Assembly: GCA_963739615.1 (NCBI GenBank)
Contig: CAVUBD010000001.1
Span: forward strand, 129,980 to 193,979
Length of the DNA stretch: 64,000 nucleotides
Origin: Palsa-504 sp963739615
GTDB taxonomy: Bacteria > Actinomycetota > Actinomycetes > Streptosporangiales > Streptosporangiaceae
Direction of reading: 5' to 3'
Part shown: in pieces, positions 37,241-45,112 of the stretch
How positions within the stretch are numbered: the stretch's first letter is position 1
Layout of the letters: each line of letters starts with the position of its first letter
Program-made: the position numbers and the translations under genes
Notes under the pieces: model-generated
What the model was told of the DNA's origin: nothing
The model's input: only the letters and a program-made list of their open reading frames with translations
Databases searched by the model: none

Positions 37241-37705
37241 CGGGGTTCCTCCTGTGCCCAGTGATCCTAGTGTGGTCACTGTCCACGGAAGTGGCGGGCC
37301 TCCAGCGAATGGGCACGCCTGGGCTTCTTCACCCGAACCGGCTTCGGCACCTACAAACTCAACACCCCGCCAGCCGAGACACCCTCGACAAACCCGCCCG
37401 ACCCTTAACTTCGCGGCATTGCTGCGCGGCCGGGCTCCGCCCGGTCTTTGACCCAGCCCGCCCGCTCGCACGAACGCGGCACCTGCGCGGAGAAAGGGGA
37501 AAGCCACGAGGCCAGTCAGCCATGCCCTGCAAACCGTGACCATACTCGAAACCGCAGGTCGAAAGCCCGCTTGACACCGGCCCGCTCCTTCAGGGATGAA
37601 TATTTATGCATCGCGGTCGTGGGCGGAAACGCGCGCTTCTGCCGCGAGGTGTGCGTGCGGCGTGAGCACTGTTACTGTGCGAGATCACTCTGCGGGCCTG
37701 GCATC

Positions 37706-37909
37706 GTGGAGGCAAATGAGCAAGTCGTCTGCCCGCCGTTTCCTCGTGACTGTCACCAGCTGCCGGTCACCCGCTGCCAGATCTGCCAGCGTACCGTCGT
37801 GTACCGGCCCGGCACCCTGACCGAGGTCCTGACTGGGCATTACCGCCGCGCCCATCCTGAAGCACTCGACCTCGCGTCCCGGGAGCCGATCGCGGAGACC
37901 CCGCACTAA
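37706..37909 (+). CDS. Small possible zinc-binding protein, 67 aa
   Basis: GTG 37706 start (MEANEQVVCPPFPRD) in a frame that is open further upstream but looks non-coding there. The core is TRCQICQRTVVYRPGTLTEV then LTGHYRRAHPEAL: CxxC followed by HxxxH, the layout of a C2H2-type zinc site. Small zinc-finger proteins of this kind are common on actinomycete mobile elements. Function unknown. There is no clear ribosome-binding site, so the start is tentative. Confidence 0.5.
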   Translation: MEANEQVVCPPFPRDCHQLPVTRCQICQRTVVYRPGTLTEVLTGHYRRAHPEALDLASREPIAETPH

Positions 37910-38377
37910 CCCCGCAGATGCCGGCGCCGGCGGCCGCCCGGCCCAGCGACGTTGCCACCAGGACGAGCCCGGAGATCGGCGGCGGATGACGCGGCGTAGC
38001 CGAACTCTGGAAGGGCGAGCGCAAGTAGCCGCCGATCTGGCGTGTTTGTGTCCCTCTGCCGGCTGCAGCGATTCGCGGAGCGCCCCGGACGGTCGATGAC
38101 CGGTTCATTCATGACTTCTCCCGGCCCGCGGGCGTCCCCACAGAATCCCCACAAGTCCGCGGTCACGGCGGCGATCCCCACAGAAAACCCACGGACGGAA
38201 CGGCATTGCCCGGCACAAGACGGCACGGCTGCTAACATGGCGTTGTCAGCCCTGACAAGCCTTTATGCAGGCAGCACGGGCTGACGCTAATGACAGCCCC
38301 GGGCGCTCCCGGCCATGACAGGCCTTCTGTTAACCGGCAGGTCATGACTCTCAAGTTTCTGCTGTCGTTCCCGCGGC
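37910..38377. other. Non-coding stretch, no gene seen
   Basis: About 470 bp of somewhat lower GC than its surroundings, between the small zinc-type gene and the DUF2637 gene. No convincing frame. Several short imperfect repeats of the CCCCACAGAA/ATCCCCACA type occur at 38136-38180. DnaA-box-like words (TCCCCACAG) might suit an origin or regulatory function but are too few to call. Confidence 0.35.
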
Positions 38378-39157
38378 TCAAGCCGAGTCGGCCGGAGTCT
38401 CCTGGAGGGCCGCGGGAAGCGGTACCTGCCGGGCATGGCTGATCCTGGCTCGCGCCCAGCGGCGGGAGGTTCGACCGAACATTTGTGCCAGCTTTCGCTC
38501 GGAAAGTGGATTTCCGGCCTGAACGCTCATCTGGTAAGCCGCTACCGCTTCGTCATTTACGTTATCTCCGGAATCTTCCCGCCTGAGGATGTCGTCATTG
38601 CAGGCCTGCTGGCTCGTCCGCCTTCCTTTCTCGGCAGCTGAGCTAAATTCGTTCCGGCCATGGTGCCCGCCGTCGGCCGCGGCTGGGTGCTCACTTGAGA
38701 CTTCACGTTCCACCGTCCCAGCAGTGCGAATGAGCCAGACCAGGAGCTCATATGAACCCACGAGACTGACCGCAGGCCAGGCCGCGACCGCAGCTCCGAC
38801 AGGACCATGTGACCAGCCCTGGGCCATGTTCGCCGTCAAAGTGGCCGCGATCCCCAGCCCGAGCAGCCAGCGGGCCAAGCGAGGCACGGGACTCCCGTGC
38901 CTCGCCGCGTACAAGATCACCATGCTAGAGGCGTAGACCAGGCCATCGATCGTGGCTGGTTCCAGCCGGGCGGTGAGGCCACTCTCGCCGTGGGTCCGTA
39001 CGACCGCGTAGGCATGCCAGTACGACACATACGCGGCGACGCTCGCCACCGCGAGTACAGCGACCGCCGTGGAGATGCGAATAAGCCGGTCGATAGCGTT
39101 AGCCATGGCCACGTCGCAGCCATCGGTGAGCTGCGAGGAAGCGGTAAGCGTCGTCAT
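38378..39157 (-). CDS. DUF2637 (SpdB-type) membrane protein, 259 aa
   Basis: I choose ATG 39157 (MTTLTASSQLTDG); a longer frame exists upstream. The DUF2637 core begins MANAIDRLIRISTAVAVLAVASVAAYVSYWHAY (residues ~17 on) with four hydrophobic helices: two around 25-50 and 70-90, then LARWLLGLGIAATLTANMAQG and AAVAAWPAVSLVGSYELLVWLI. The C-terminal tail (~150-259) is soluble, and KLAQMFGRTSRRWARARI there is HTH-like. DUF2637 proteins belong to the replication/spread modules of actinomycete integrative elements and phages, which fits the att remains and integrase tails nearby. Confidence 0.85.
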   Translation of the reverse strand: MTTLTASSQLTDGCDVAMANAIDRLIRISTAVAVLAVASVAAYVSYWHAYAVVRTHGESGLTARLEPATIDGLVYASSMVILYAARHGSPVPRLARWLLGLGIAATLTANMAQGWSHGPVGAAVAAWPAVSLVGSYELLVWLIRTAGTVEREVSSEHPAAADGGHHGRNEFSSAAEKGRRTSQQACNDDILRREDSGDNVNDEAVAAYQMSVQAGNPLSERKLAQMFGRTSRRWARARISHARQVPLPAALQETPADSA

Positions 39158-39358
39158 CGCCCCGCCCCCGTTGCGTGCCTGGTGGAATGGGGATCGGGCA
39201 TGAGCTGCTCCTCCATGATCAACTGGGAGGAATTTGGGAGGTCGCAACTAGCGCGGACCGCCCTGAATCTCTCCCAACTGTGCCGAAGAGAAGCCTCTGA
39301 CCTGGCCTTCCACCGGAAAGCCGTGGCCAGGAAGATGACCGGACCCCATTCACACCGA

Positions 39359-41136
39359 TAGTACAGTCGCGGTTTCACAGAAAGCGACGATCCGGATGCT
39401 GCGGGGAGCGGGATGACCGGCGCTGGGGGTCACGCTGGGTGATGGCTATCAGCGGCGTACCGGAGTTACACGGGTGAAATCCGGGGCGGCCGTGCCGTGT
39501 TGCCTGATGTGTGACCAACGACAATTACGACACGGCCGCGAAGGCCAGCATAGGTGACGTGTCCGGGTACGCGGACAGGGTGGATGCGCAGGTCAGGGAG
39601 GTTCTGGGCCGGGTCCTGGCGCAGCGGCGCAGCGCGGGGACGGCGATGTCGCGTACGTGGAGGGGCTGGCGCCGGGGGTGAAGGCGAACTGCTGGTCCCT
39701 GGCCGAGGCGGCCGGGCACGAGTCGCCGTACCGGATGCAGGCGCTGCTCGGTTCGTACCGGTGGGGCTGGGAGGAGCTGCGGGCGGAGCTGCCGGCCCTG
39801 GCCCGGGAGTGGCTGCCGTGCGATCCGGGGGATCTGATCGGGCCGGGGATCGCGTTCGATGAGACCGCGCAGCTGAAGGACGGGGACGCGACCGCGTGCG
39901 TGGCGCCGCAGCACGCCGGGTGCACCGGGCACGTGGAGAACTGCGTGACGACCGTGTTCTCCGCGTACGTGACCACCTCCGGGCAGGCCTGGGCGGACTT
40001 CGATGTGTTCATGCCCGGGCGGTGGGACACGGACCTGGCGCGGCGCCGGGCCGCGGGCATCCCCCGCGGGCTGGACCGCAAGACCAAGCCGCAGCTGGCT
40101 GAAGACCAGCTGGAACGCCTGCTGAAGGCCGGCCTGCCGGCCCGGTGGGCAGCGTTTGACGAAGTGTACGGGCGCAGCAGCGCCCTGCGCGGGGCATGCG
40201 AGGCCGCGGGCCTGCCCTACGTCGCGGTCATCCCGCGCGACTTCCGGATCACCCTGCCGTCTGGCGCGGTGATCAAGGCCGAGGACGCCGCCGGGGACGC
40301 GGTCTTCGAGCGCCGCTCGTGCGGGAACGGGTCCAAGGGACCCCGGTACGCGGACTGGGCGCTGGCCGCCACCGCCAGCCCGCGGCACGTCCTGCTGATC
40401 CGCCGCCTGCTCTCCCGGCCGGACAACCTGACGTTTTACCTGTGCTGGGCGCCGGAAGACCAGCCCGCCACGATGACGTTCTTCATCACCATCGCAGGCC
40501 GCAGATGGCCTGTCGAAGAGACGTTCAAGACCGGGAAGGACGTGCTGGGCTGGGACCAGTGCCAGGCCCGCACCTGGGACGCGATCTGCCGGCACACCGC
40601 CCTGGCCGCGCTCGCCCAGCTCCGCGATGCCGCCATCCGCAACGCGCTGTGCGGCGACATCACCCTCCCGCCCGCTCCACCCAGCGGCAGCGGCAGCCGC
40701 GACGACTCTCTCCAAGACCGCAGCGGCCACGATGAAGCCGGGCGCGAAGACGGGGACCAGGCCGGCGGCGCTGACCTGGGCATCCCCCTCGGCGACGCGC
40801 CCGTCCCCGCCCGGCCCGGGCAGCCCTGCCCGCCCGGCATCGGCGCCATCAAGCTCACCATCGCCGAGACCGCCCGCCTGACCCGCCTCGCCCGCCAGCA
40901 CGCCGCCGGGCTCATCACCAGCGCCCGCCTCGCCTTCCACCTGCGCTGGTCCCGGTGGCGGCGCCGCCACCAGGCCCGCGCCCGATGGCACCACTACGCC
41001 ACCCGCCTCGCCGCCGCAGCCAGCACCTGACCAAGGACGACCGGAAGGAGGTGACCGAATGTAACCGCAAACCAGAACCCATCACGTCACAGTACGCGAC
41101 ACGGCGAACCCGCACCGCGAAACCGCGACTGTACTA
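39359..41136 (+). mobile_element. IS701-family element, 1778 bp, inserted in att
   Basis: TAGTACAGTCGCGGTTTC at 39359-39376 is repeated exactly in inverse at 41119-41136. CCGA at 39355-39358 and 41137-41140 is the 4-bp target duplication, the size usual for IS701. Excising it rebuilds the tRNA 3' segment precisely, confirming the boundaries. Confidence 0.9.
39511..41030 (+). pseudogene. IS701-family transposase, one frameshift
   Basis: GTG 39511 (MTNDNYDTAAKASIGDVSG) reads through VREVLGRVLAQRR. The sense then moves by one missing base near 39630-39640 to the frame that continues DVAYVEGLAPGVKANCWSLAEAAGH to 41030. The DDE_5 segments are GIAFDETAQLKDG (Asp), WAAFDEVYGRSS (Asp) and RWPVEETFKTGKDVLG (Glu). 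The downstream frame alone (from 39657) lacks the N-terminal ~50 residues. Confidence 0.82.
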
Positions 41137-41312
41137 CCGAGGAGGTCACTGGTTCGATCCCAGTATCGCCCACCGATGTAAGGCCAGTTCAGACGCTTCG
41201 CTGTTGCCGTTCCGGGAGGAATTTGGGAGATCGTCTTCTTCTGGCCGGCCCGGAACGGCGCGAGCAGGTTGTCAAGCAAGAGGACAGGGGAGCGCGGGTC
41301 GATGCTGGCTCG

Positions 41313-41650
41313 CTACCGCAGCGAGTTTTCCCAGCGAGCCTGGAGGGCGGCGATCAGATCCTCCCGCATCCGAGGCGAGACGTGGGTGTACAGGCCGCGC
41401 ATCCCGGGAACGTCGTGGCCTAGCCGCTGCTCAGCCAGGATCTCGGGGATGCCGTCCTTCGGAACTGGCCAGGGTCGTGTGCCGGATCCAGTGCATGCTG
41501 ATCTGCTGCGCCCGTACCCAGGGGAGGTAGCGGCCGAGGCGTTCCCACAGGTGGTCGTAGCGGCGGTAGGTGATGCGGCGGCCGTTGCGGTAGCGCAGCA
41601 GTTGGCCGTCGGCGGGCGCGTGGCGTTCCCCGGCGTGCCCGAGCAGGGCG
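41313..41650 (-). pseudogene. Tyrosine recombinase C-terminal remnant, possibly chimeric
   Basis: On the minus strand from 41650, one frame gives LLRYRNGRRITYRRYDHLWERLG and ISMHWIRHTTLA (the Arg-His box of tyrosine recombinases). After ~41465 another frame gives DGIPEILAEQRLGHDVPGMRGLYTHVSPRMREDL (LGH box and the Tyr nucleophile) and ends at 41313. The two halves resemble different integrase subfamilies to me, so the join may be a recombination scar rather than a simple frameshift. The 5' part was removed by the IS at 41651. Confidence 0.65.
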
Positions 41651-42548
41651 TGTCGGGTGCCAGAGCTCGTGTGGAGCATCTGAGCTGGGCTTCTATCCTC
41701 GGCGCTCGTGCTCTTCCGCCTCGTTTACCTCGCCGTGTCCCGCGGGTTCGCGTGGCTTGCGCTGCTCGCCCGCAGTGACGCCTCGAAAGACCTGGAGATC
41801 TTGGTGTTGCGGCACGAGATCGCGGTACTACGGCGCCAGGTCGCCCGTCCGAAGCCGGACTGGGCCGACCGTGGTCTCCTCGCTGCGCTGGCACGACTGC
41901 TGCCCGGGCATCTGCGGGCTCACCGGATCGTGACACCAGGCACCTTGCTCGCCTGGCACCGTCGCCTGGTCAAACGGAAATGGACCTACCCGGGCAGGCC
42001 TGGACGCCCGGCCGTCTCACCAGAGATCCGCGATCTGGTCCTGCAACTGGCCCGGCAGAACCCGCGGTGGGGATACCGCAGGATCCAAGGCGAGCCGCTC
42101 GGCCTGGGCCATCGAGCCGGTGAGGGCACGATCCGCCGGATCCTGGCCAGGGCCGGGCTCGGGCCGGCACCGCGCCGGACGTCACCGTCGTGGCACCAGT
42201 TCCTGACATCCCAGGCATCCGGGATCCTGGCCTGCGACTTCCTGCACGTTGACACCGTGTTCCTCAAGCGCCTGCATGTCTTCTTCGTCATGGAGATCCA
42301 GACCCGCCGCGTGCACATCCTGGGGGTCACTGCCAACCCGACCGGCTCCTGGACCGCGCAGCAGGCCCGTAACCTGCTCATGAACCTGGGCGAGCGGGCC
42401 GCCCGGTTCAAGTTTCTCATCCGCGAATGACGGCCCGGATCAACCGCCGGACCACGGTCAGCGGGCTGATCAACGAGTACCACCGAGCCGCCTGACGATC
42501 GCGGGAACCCAGCCCAGCGAGAGCGTACGCGGGTTATGGCACCCCACA
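41651..42548 (+). mobile_element. Deletion derivative of an rve-type IS (copy A), 898 bp
   Basis: The ends TGTCGGGTGCCAGA (41651) and TGTGGGGTGCCATAA (inward from 42548) match those of the full-length copy B at 51924-53095. Copy A lacks a 274-bp internal block. Both ends are kept, so it could be mobilised in trans by copy B. Confidence 0.85.
41708..42495 (+). pseudogene. rve-type transposase with internal deletion
   Basis: Same protein as the intact 353-aa transposase at 51977-53038 up to RAARFKFLIR. The sequence then jumps to the last 22 codons (MTARINRRTTVSGLINEYHRAA) in a different frame, ending at 42495. The missing 274 bp held the second catalytic Asp and the Glu. Only the HTH and first Asp (ACDFLHVDTVF) remain, so the product could at most bind ends. 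Confidence 0.88.
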
Positions 42549-42891
42549 CGGCACCAGCGCCCGGCCTCCGGCCTTGGGAGGCCCCGGCCGGCGCGCGCCG
42601 GCCCAATCGCTAACTCACCGCTGATCAAACGGTCTCACCCAGCAGTGCGTCCACTAGCGCGGCATTACCGTCTTCCTCGCCACCCGAATTGTCCAGCTCG
42701 CGGTCTTCGCGTCAATGGCGCTCCCTATCGGTCGCGCCGCACACGATCGGCTACGCCGACTATTGACCCGGCTACCACTCGCAAGGACCTGGCGCCTGCG
42801 AGGAAACCGGCAGGAGTAATGATTTACTCTCCGAACTTGACCGCTATCTCACCGTGGCGACACCAGGGGTGAGCCTACTACGCAGCCCGGG
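42549..42891. other. Non-coding stretch with two hairpins
   Basis: No gene seen. GGCCTCC at 42563-42569 pairs with GGAGGCC at 42577-42583. Directly after it, GGCCGGCGCGCGCCGGCC at 42586-42603 is an 18-bp perfect palindrome. No U-tract follows, so a simple intrinsic terminator is not shown; they may be transcription barriers next to the IS end. Confidence 0.4.
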
Positions 42892-43593
42892 CTAGACGAC
42901 GGCCTCCTGTGTCCCCGCGAGGGCCGGTGATGACGTCCTGTAGCCCTTGACGATGAGATAGATGCCGATCCCCAGCTCCCAGATGAACTCCGGGATCGTC
43001 ATCACAATCTGTACCGCGCCACCGGCCGCGATGACGTTCAAGATGACGAGGGCTCCCGAGATGATGATGAGCGGCCCACCGACCAGCCCGAACAGGGCAA
43101 GGCGCCGGGGCACCAAGCCGGAGGTGTACATGAGCCACCCGAGGATCAGGCCGTTCCCGACACCGACGAAGAAGCCCGGCCCGATCCGGAACGTCCACTG
43201 GTAGACGTCAAAGATTGCCTGCCCGAGCGCGGCGGTGGTCCCGCTCAGCGCGTCCTGGCGAAGGGTCGAGATGCCGAGCATACAGACGATGCCGATCGCG
43301 ATGAACGTGCACTCCATGAGGCGCGCCGTCACGTAAGCGACGGCGCCCGCTTCGTGCACGCGCTTGTGGATCGAGTACGGCACCACGGCCGTCCCGACGT
43401 TCGAGATGATGAGGAGCAGTTCGAGCAATGCCCCGATCGCGATGAGCGTGTGGGCATCACTCCCCGCGCCCGTGACGTAGTTCCCTTTGTGGTCGAGCAC
43501 CGGAGCGTAGAAGAAAAATCGCGCGGATATCGACGTCACGAAGGTGATGATCCACAACCACCCTGTGAAGGTTGCGATCCTCCGGTAGTTCAT
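42892..43593 (-). CDS. DUF4386 family membrane protein, 233 aa
   Basis: I choose ATG 43593 (MNYRRIATFTGWLW), which follows a strong GAGGAGGGG site; the longer frame upstream is probably not used. About six hydrophobic helices: GWLWIITFVTSISARFFFY, LIAIGALLELLLIISNVGTA, CTFIAIGIVCMLGIS, GPGFFVGVGNGLILGWLMY, LALFGLVGGPLIIISGAL and IPEFIWELGIGIYLIVKGY. This is the DUF4386 pattern (MNxxrxagxxfii). Inner-membrane protein of unknown function. It looks intact, monocistronic and chromosomal. Confidence 0.85.
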   Translation of the reverse strand: MNYRRIATFTGWLWIITFVTSISARFFFYAPVLDHKGNYVTGAGSDAHTLIAIGALLELLLIISNVGTAVVPYSIHKRVHEAGAVAYVTARLMECTFIAIGIVCMLGISTLRQDALSGTTAALGQAIFDVYQWTFRIGPGFFVGVGNGLILGWLMYTSGLVPRRLALFGLVGGPLIIISGALVILNVIAAGGAVQIVMTIPEFIWELGIGIYLIVKGYRTSSPALAGTQEAVV

Positions 43594-43635
43594 CCAGTCC
43601 CCCCTCCTCTCGTGTTCCGATATGTCTACCCGGGG

Positions 43636-43800
43636 CACCTCAAACCACACGTGGTCGTGGGTCGGCTCCAGCAGCGGAGCTGGACGGCCGAGGACGGCAG
43701 CGCCCGCTCGACCGTCGAGGTCGTGGCGGACGAGCTGGGGGCGAGCCTGCGGTGGGCGGCGGCGACCACGACCAGGACCACGCGGAGCCAGAACCGCTAG
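43636..43800 (+). pseudogene. Single-stranded DNA-binding protein (SSB) fragment
   Basis: A frame ending at 43800 encodes VVGRLQQRSWTAEDGSARSTVEVVADELGASLRWA followed by TTTRT, the L45 to beta-5 part of a bacterial SSB OB-fold. The N-terminal half is missing; the region before 43636 is antisense to the DUF4386 gene. No start or ribosome site. Probably a leftover of a mobile element or a duplicated ssb. Confidence 0.6.
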
Positions 43801-43918
43801 CCAGCTCGACCAGCGTGCGAGGAGCGGGACGCAGGTGCAGAAGGAGCAGGATGCCAGGTCGCTCGCAAGATCACCGTGCCCCTGTAGATCTCTACGGATT
43901 AGATGCTTGACGGCCTAA

Positions 43919-44935
43919 GGCTCGTTATGTGAGTTGAAGTTGCGACGCGCCGAGGGCGGTGCTTGATCTGAGTGGACTCCTGCGGCAGCAAGCAGTTGTC
44001 AGACTTAACCTCCACCGCAGGAGTCCCCACCATGCTGGCAACTGAGCTGCTGTTCGTCTACATCTACTGCCTGGTTGATGACGCCATCAAGGCGGGCGCA
44101 CTGTTGATCCCGCGCCGTCCCGGTCCCGCTCCGGCCTGCACAGACGCTGAACTGCTCACGATCGCGCTGGTCCGGCACCTCCTCGGCCGGCGCAGCGAGA
44201 ACGGGTTCCTGGCCGAGATCCGCCGCGACTGGCCGCACCTGTTCCCGCGCCTGCCGGACCAGCCGGAAGTCAACCGCCGCACCCGCTGGCTATGGGGCGC
44301 CTTTGAGCAGCTGCGCGCCGCCTGGGCCGCAACCGTGCCCGCCGATCCGGTCCAGCAGATCGATACTTCCGCGATCCCCGTCAAGCACCCCTCCCGGGTC
44401 CGCGGTGCGGACCAGTGGACCGGCCCCGGCAACGACCTGGCCGCCCGGTTCGGCCGCGACGGCGCGCACGCCGAATGGTTCTACGGCTTCCGCCTGGCCA
44501 TCCGCACCGACCTGGGCCGGCGCATCGTCCGCGCCTGGTCCATCGTGCCCGCCGCCGTCGACGAACGGCAGATCGGCACCAACCTGGTCACAGGCGACGC
44601 CGCCGCCATCGATGCGCTGCTGCTGGACAAGGGGTTCACCGGCCGCCGGTTCGCCGCCGAGATGGCCGACGGCGGGATTGACGTGCTCATCCCGCCCACC
44701 CGGGTGCAGCGCAAGACCATGCCCAAGACGCTGCAACGGCTGATCGCCAGGCTTCGCAACCGGGTGGAGACCTCTTTCAGGGAGATCACCGACCAGATGG
44801 AACTAGCCCGGCACGGTGCGCACACCTTCGAAGGGCTGCTGACCAGGACCGTTGCCGTCCTTGCCGCCCACACCCTCCTGCTCACCGAACTCGGTAACGC
44901 GATGTGAACAGGCACATCAACCTACATAACGCGCC
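43919..44935 (+). mobile_element. IS982-family element, approximate ends
   Basis: GGCTCGTTATGTGAGTTGAAG near 43919 (split here as GGCTCGTTATGT and GAGTTGAAG) and GGCGCGTTATGTAGGTTGATG read inward from ~44935 form the ends. CCTAAG/CTAAG-type words lie on both sides, but the exact target duplication is ambiguous. Confidence 0.72.
44032..44907 (+). CDS. IS982-family transposase, 291 aa
   Basis: ATG 44032 (MLATELLFVYIYCLVDDAIK) preceded by GCAGGAG. The N-terminal CTDAELLTIALVRHLLGRRSENGFL is the IS982 signature. DDE: VQQIDTSAIPV (Asp), LLLDKGFTGRRF (Asp), RNRVETSFREITDQ (Glu). Full family length and no stops, so likely functional. The upstream frame extension to 43972 lies between the IS end and the ribosome site and is not needed. 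Confidence 0.9.
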   Translation: MLATELLFVYIYCLVDDAIKAGALLIPRRPGPAPACTDAELLTIALVRHLLGRRSENGFLAEIRRDWPHLFPRLPDQPEVNRRTRWLWGAFEQLRAAWAATVPADPVQQIDTSAIPVKHPSRVRGADQWTGPGNDLAARFGRDGAHAEWFYGFRLAIRTDLGRRIVRAWSIVPAAVDERQIGTNLVTGDAAAIDALLLDKGFTGRRFAAEMADGGIDVLIPPTRVQRKTMPKTLQRLIARLRNRVETSFREITDQMELARHGAHTFEGLLTRTVAVLAAHTLLLTELGNAM

Positions 44936-45112
44936 TAAGTTAGGGGCACCCCTACAGCAGCCCTAGGGAGCCCAGGGCAACACGGGTAAAGTGCGGGGCA
45001 GTTAGCAGGGCCTCACCGGCGGAAGGCCAGGTCACAGAGTCAAGATCGCTACCTGAGCCGCGGCATCGACACCCTGATAAAGAAGCGGTCGCTGGGAGCC
45101 AGCTTGGGAGCC

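Larger units (their letters stand above)
35996..37304 (-). mobile_element. IS3-family element copy 3, intact, 1309 bp
   Basis: The ends read TGGAGGCCCGCC inward from 37304 and TGGAGTCCGCGC from 35996, both followed by the shared CGTGGACA motif. The flanking target duplication is GCG (35993-35995 and 37305-37307). It contains OrfA and OrfB, both open, and is the best reference for copies 1 and 2. Removing it restores the winged-helix frame. Confidence 0.95.
35623..37408 (+). pseudogene. Winged-helix protein gene interrupted by IS3 copy 3
   Basis: Frame 35623-35995 encodes RFITECQCPRYSARKVKC, TAIDIAICTPPVDLKRGRTH and a helix-turn-helix-like segment RITAIITSQPPRDWSGHELA ... LLHVKPRNMLTQLG. Past the IS3 insertion it resumes at 37308 as EWARLGFFTRTGFGTYKLNTPP and stops at 37406-37408. 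The joined segment reads as a winged-helix DNA-binding domain (HTH then a short beta wing). No start is visible: an in-frame TGA precedes it at 35620-35622, with sense-like sequence (PTRPVAGYKT) before the stop. The original role is unknown. Confidence 0.6.
39349..41174 (+). other. tRNA-Val(CAC) 3' identity segment (att core), split by IS701
   Basis: TTCACACCGA at 39349-39358 and, after the IS, CCGAGG...CGCCCACC at 41137-41174 join to a 44-nt segment that folds as the 3' half of a tRNA: anticodon loop TTCACAC (anticodon CAC, valine), CGAGG, variable AGGTC, T-stem ACTGG/CCAGT with loop TTCGATC, acceptor strand ATCGCCC and A73. The left flank does not supply the matching 5' half (no CCTCG before the loop), so this is not a gene. 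It is the kind of tRNA 3' copy that integrative elements carry as att. Confidence 0.7.
39223..41229 (+). repeat. 16-bp direct repeats flanking the tRNA-derived att core
   Basis: GGGAGGAATTTGGGAG occurs at 39223-39238 and again at 41214-41229, on either side of the tRNA-Val 3' segment. With the IS701 element removed they would be roughly 215 bp apart around that core. This is the layout of arm-type integrase sites around an attP core. It is inferred; no footprint data can be seen in sequence. Confidence 0.45.

Noticed and set aside
38136..38180. Replication origin of an integrative element
   Set aside because: A few TCCCCACAG-like words only, with no iterons or AT-rich unwinding zone.
39525..40994. 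489-codon minus-strand frame
   Set aside because: Shadow of the IS701 transposase, whose DDE motifs are on the plus strand.
41130..41174. Complete tRNA gene
   Set aside because: Only the 3' half from the anticodon loop is present even after removing the IS. There is no acceptor 5' strand, D-arm or 5' anticodon stem.
42563..42603. Intrinsic terminator
   Set aside because: Strong GC hairpins are present but no T-run follows, so only the hairpins are reported.
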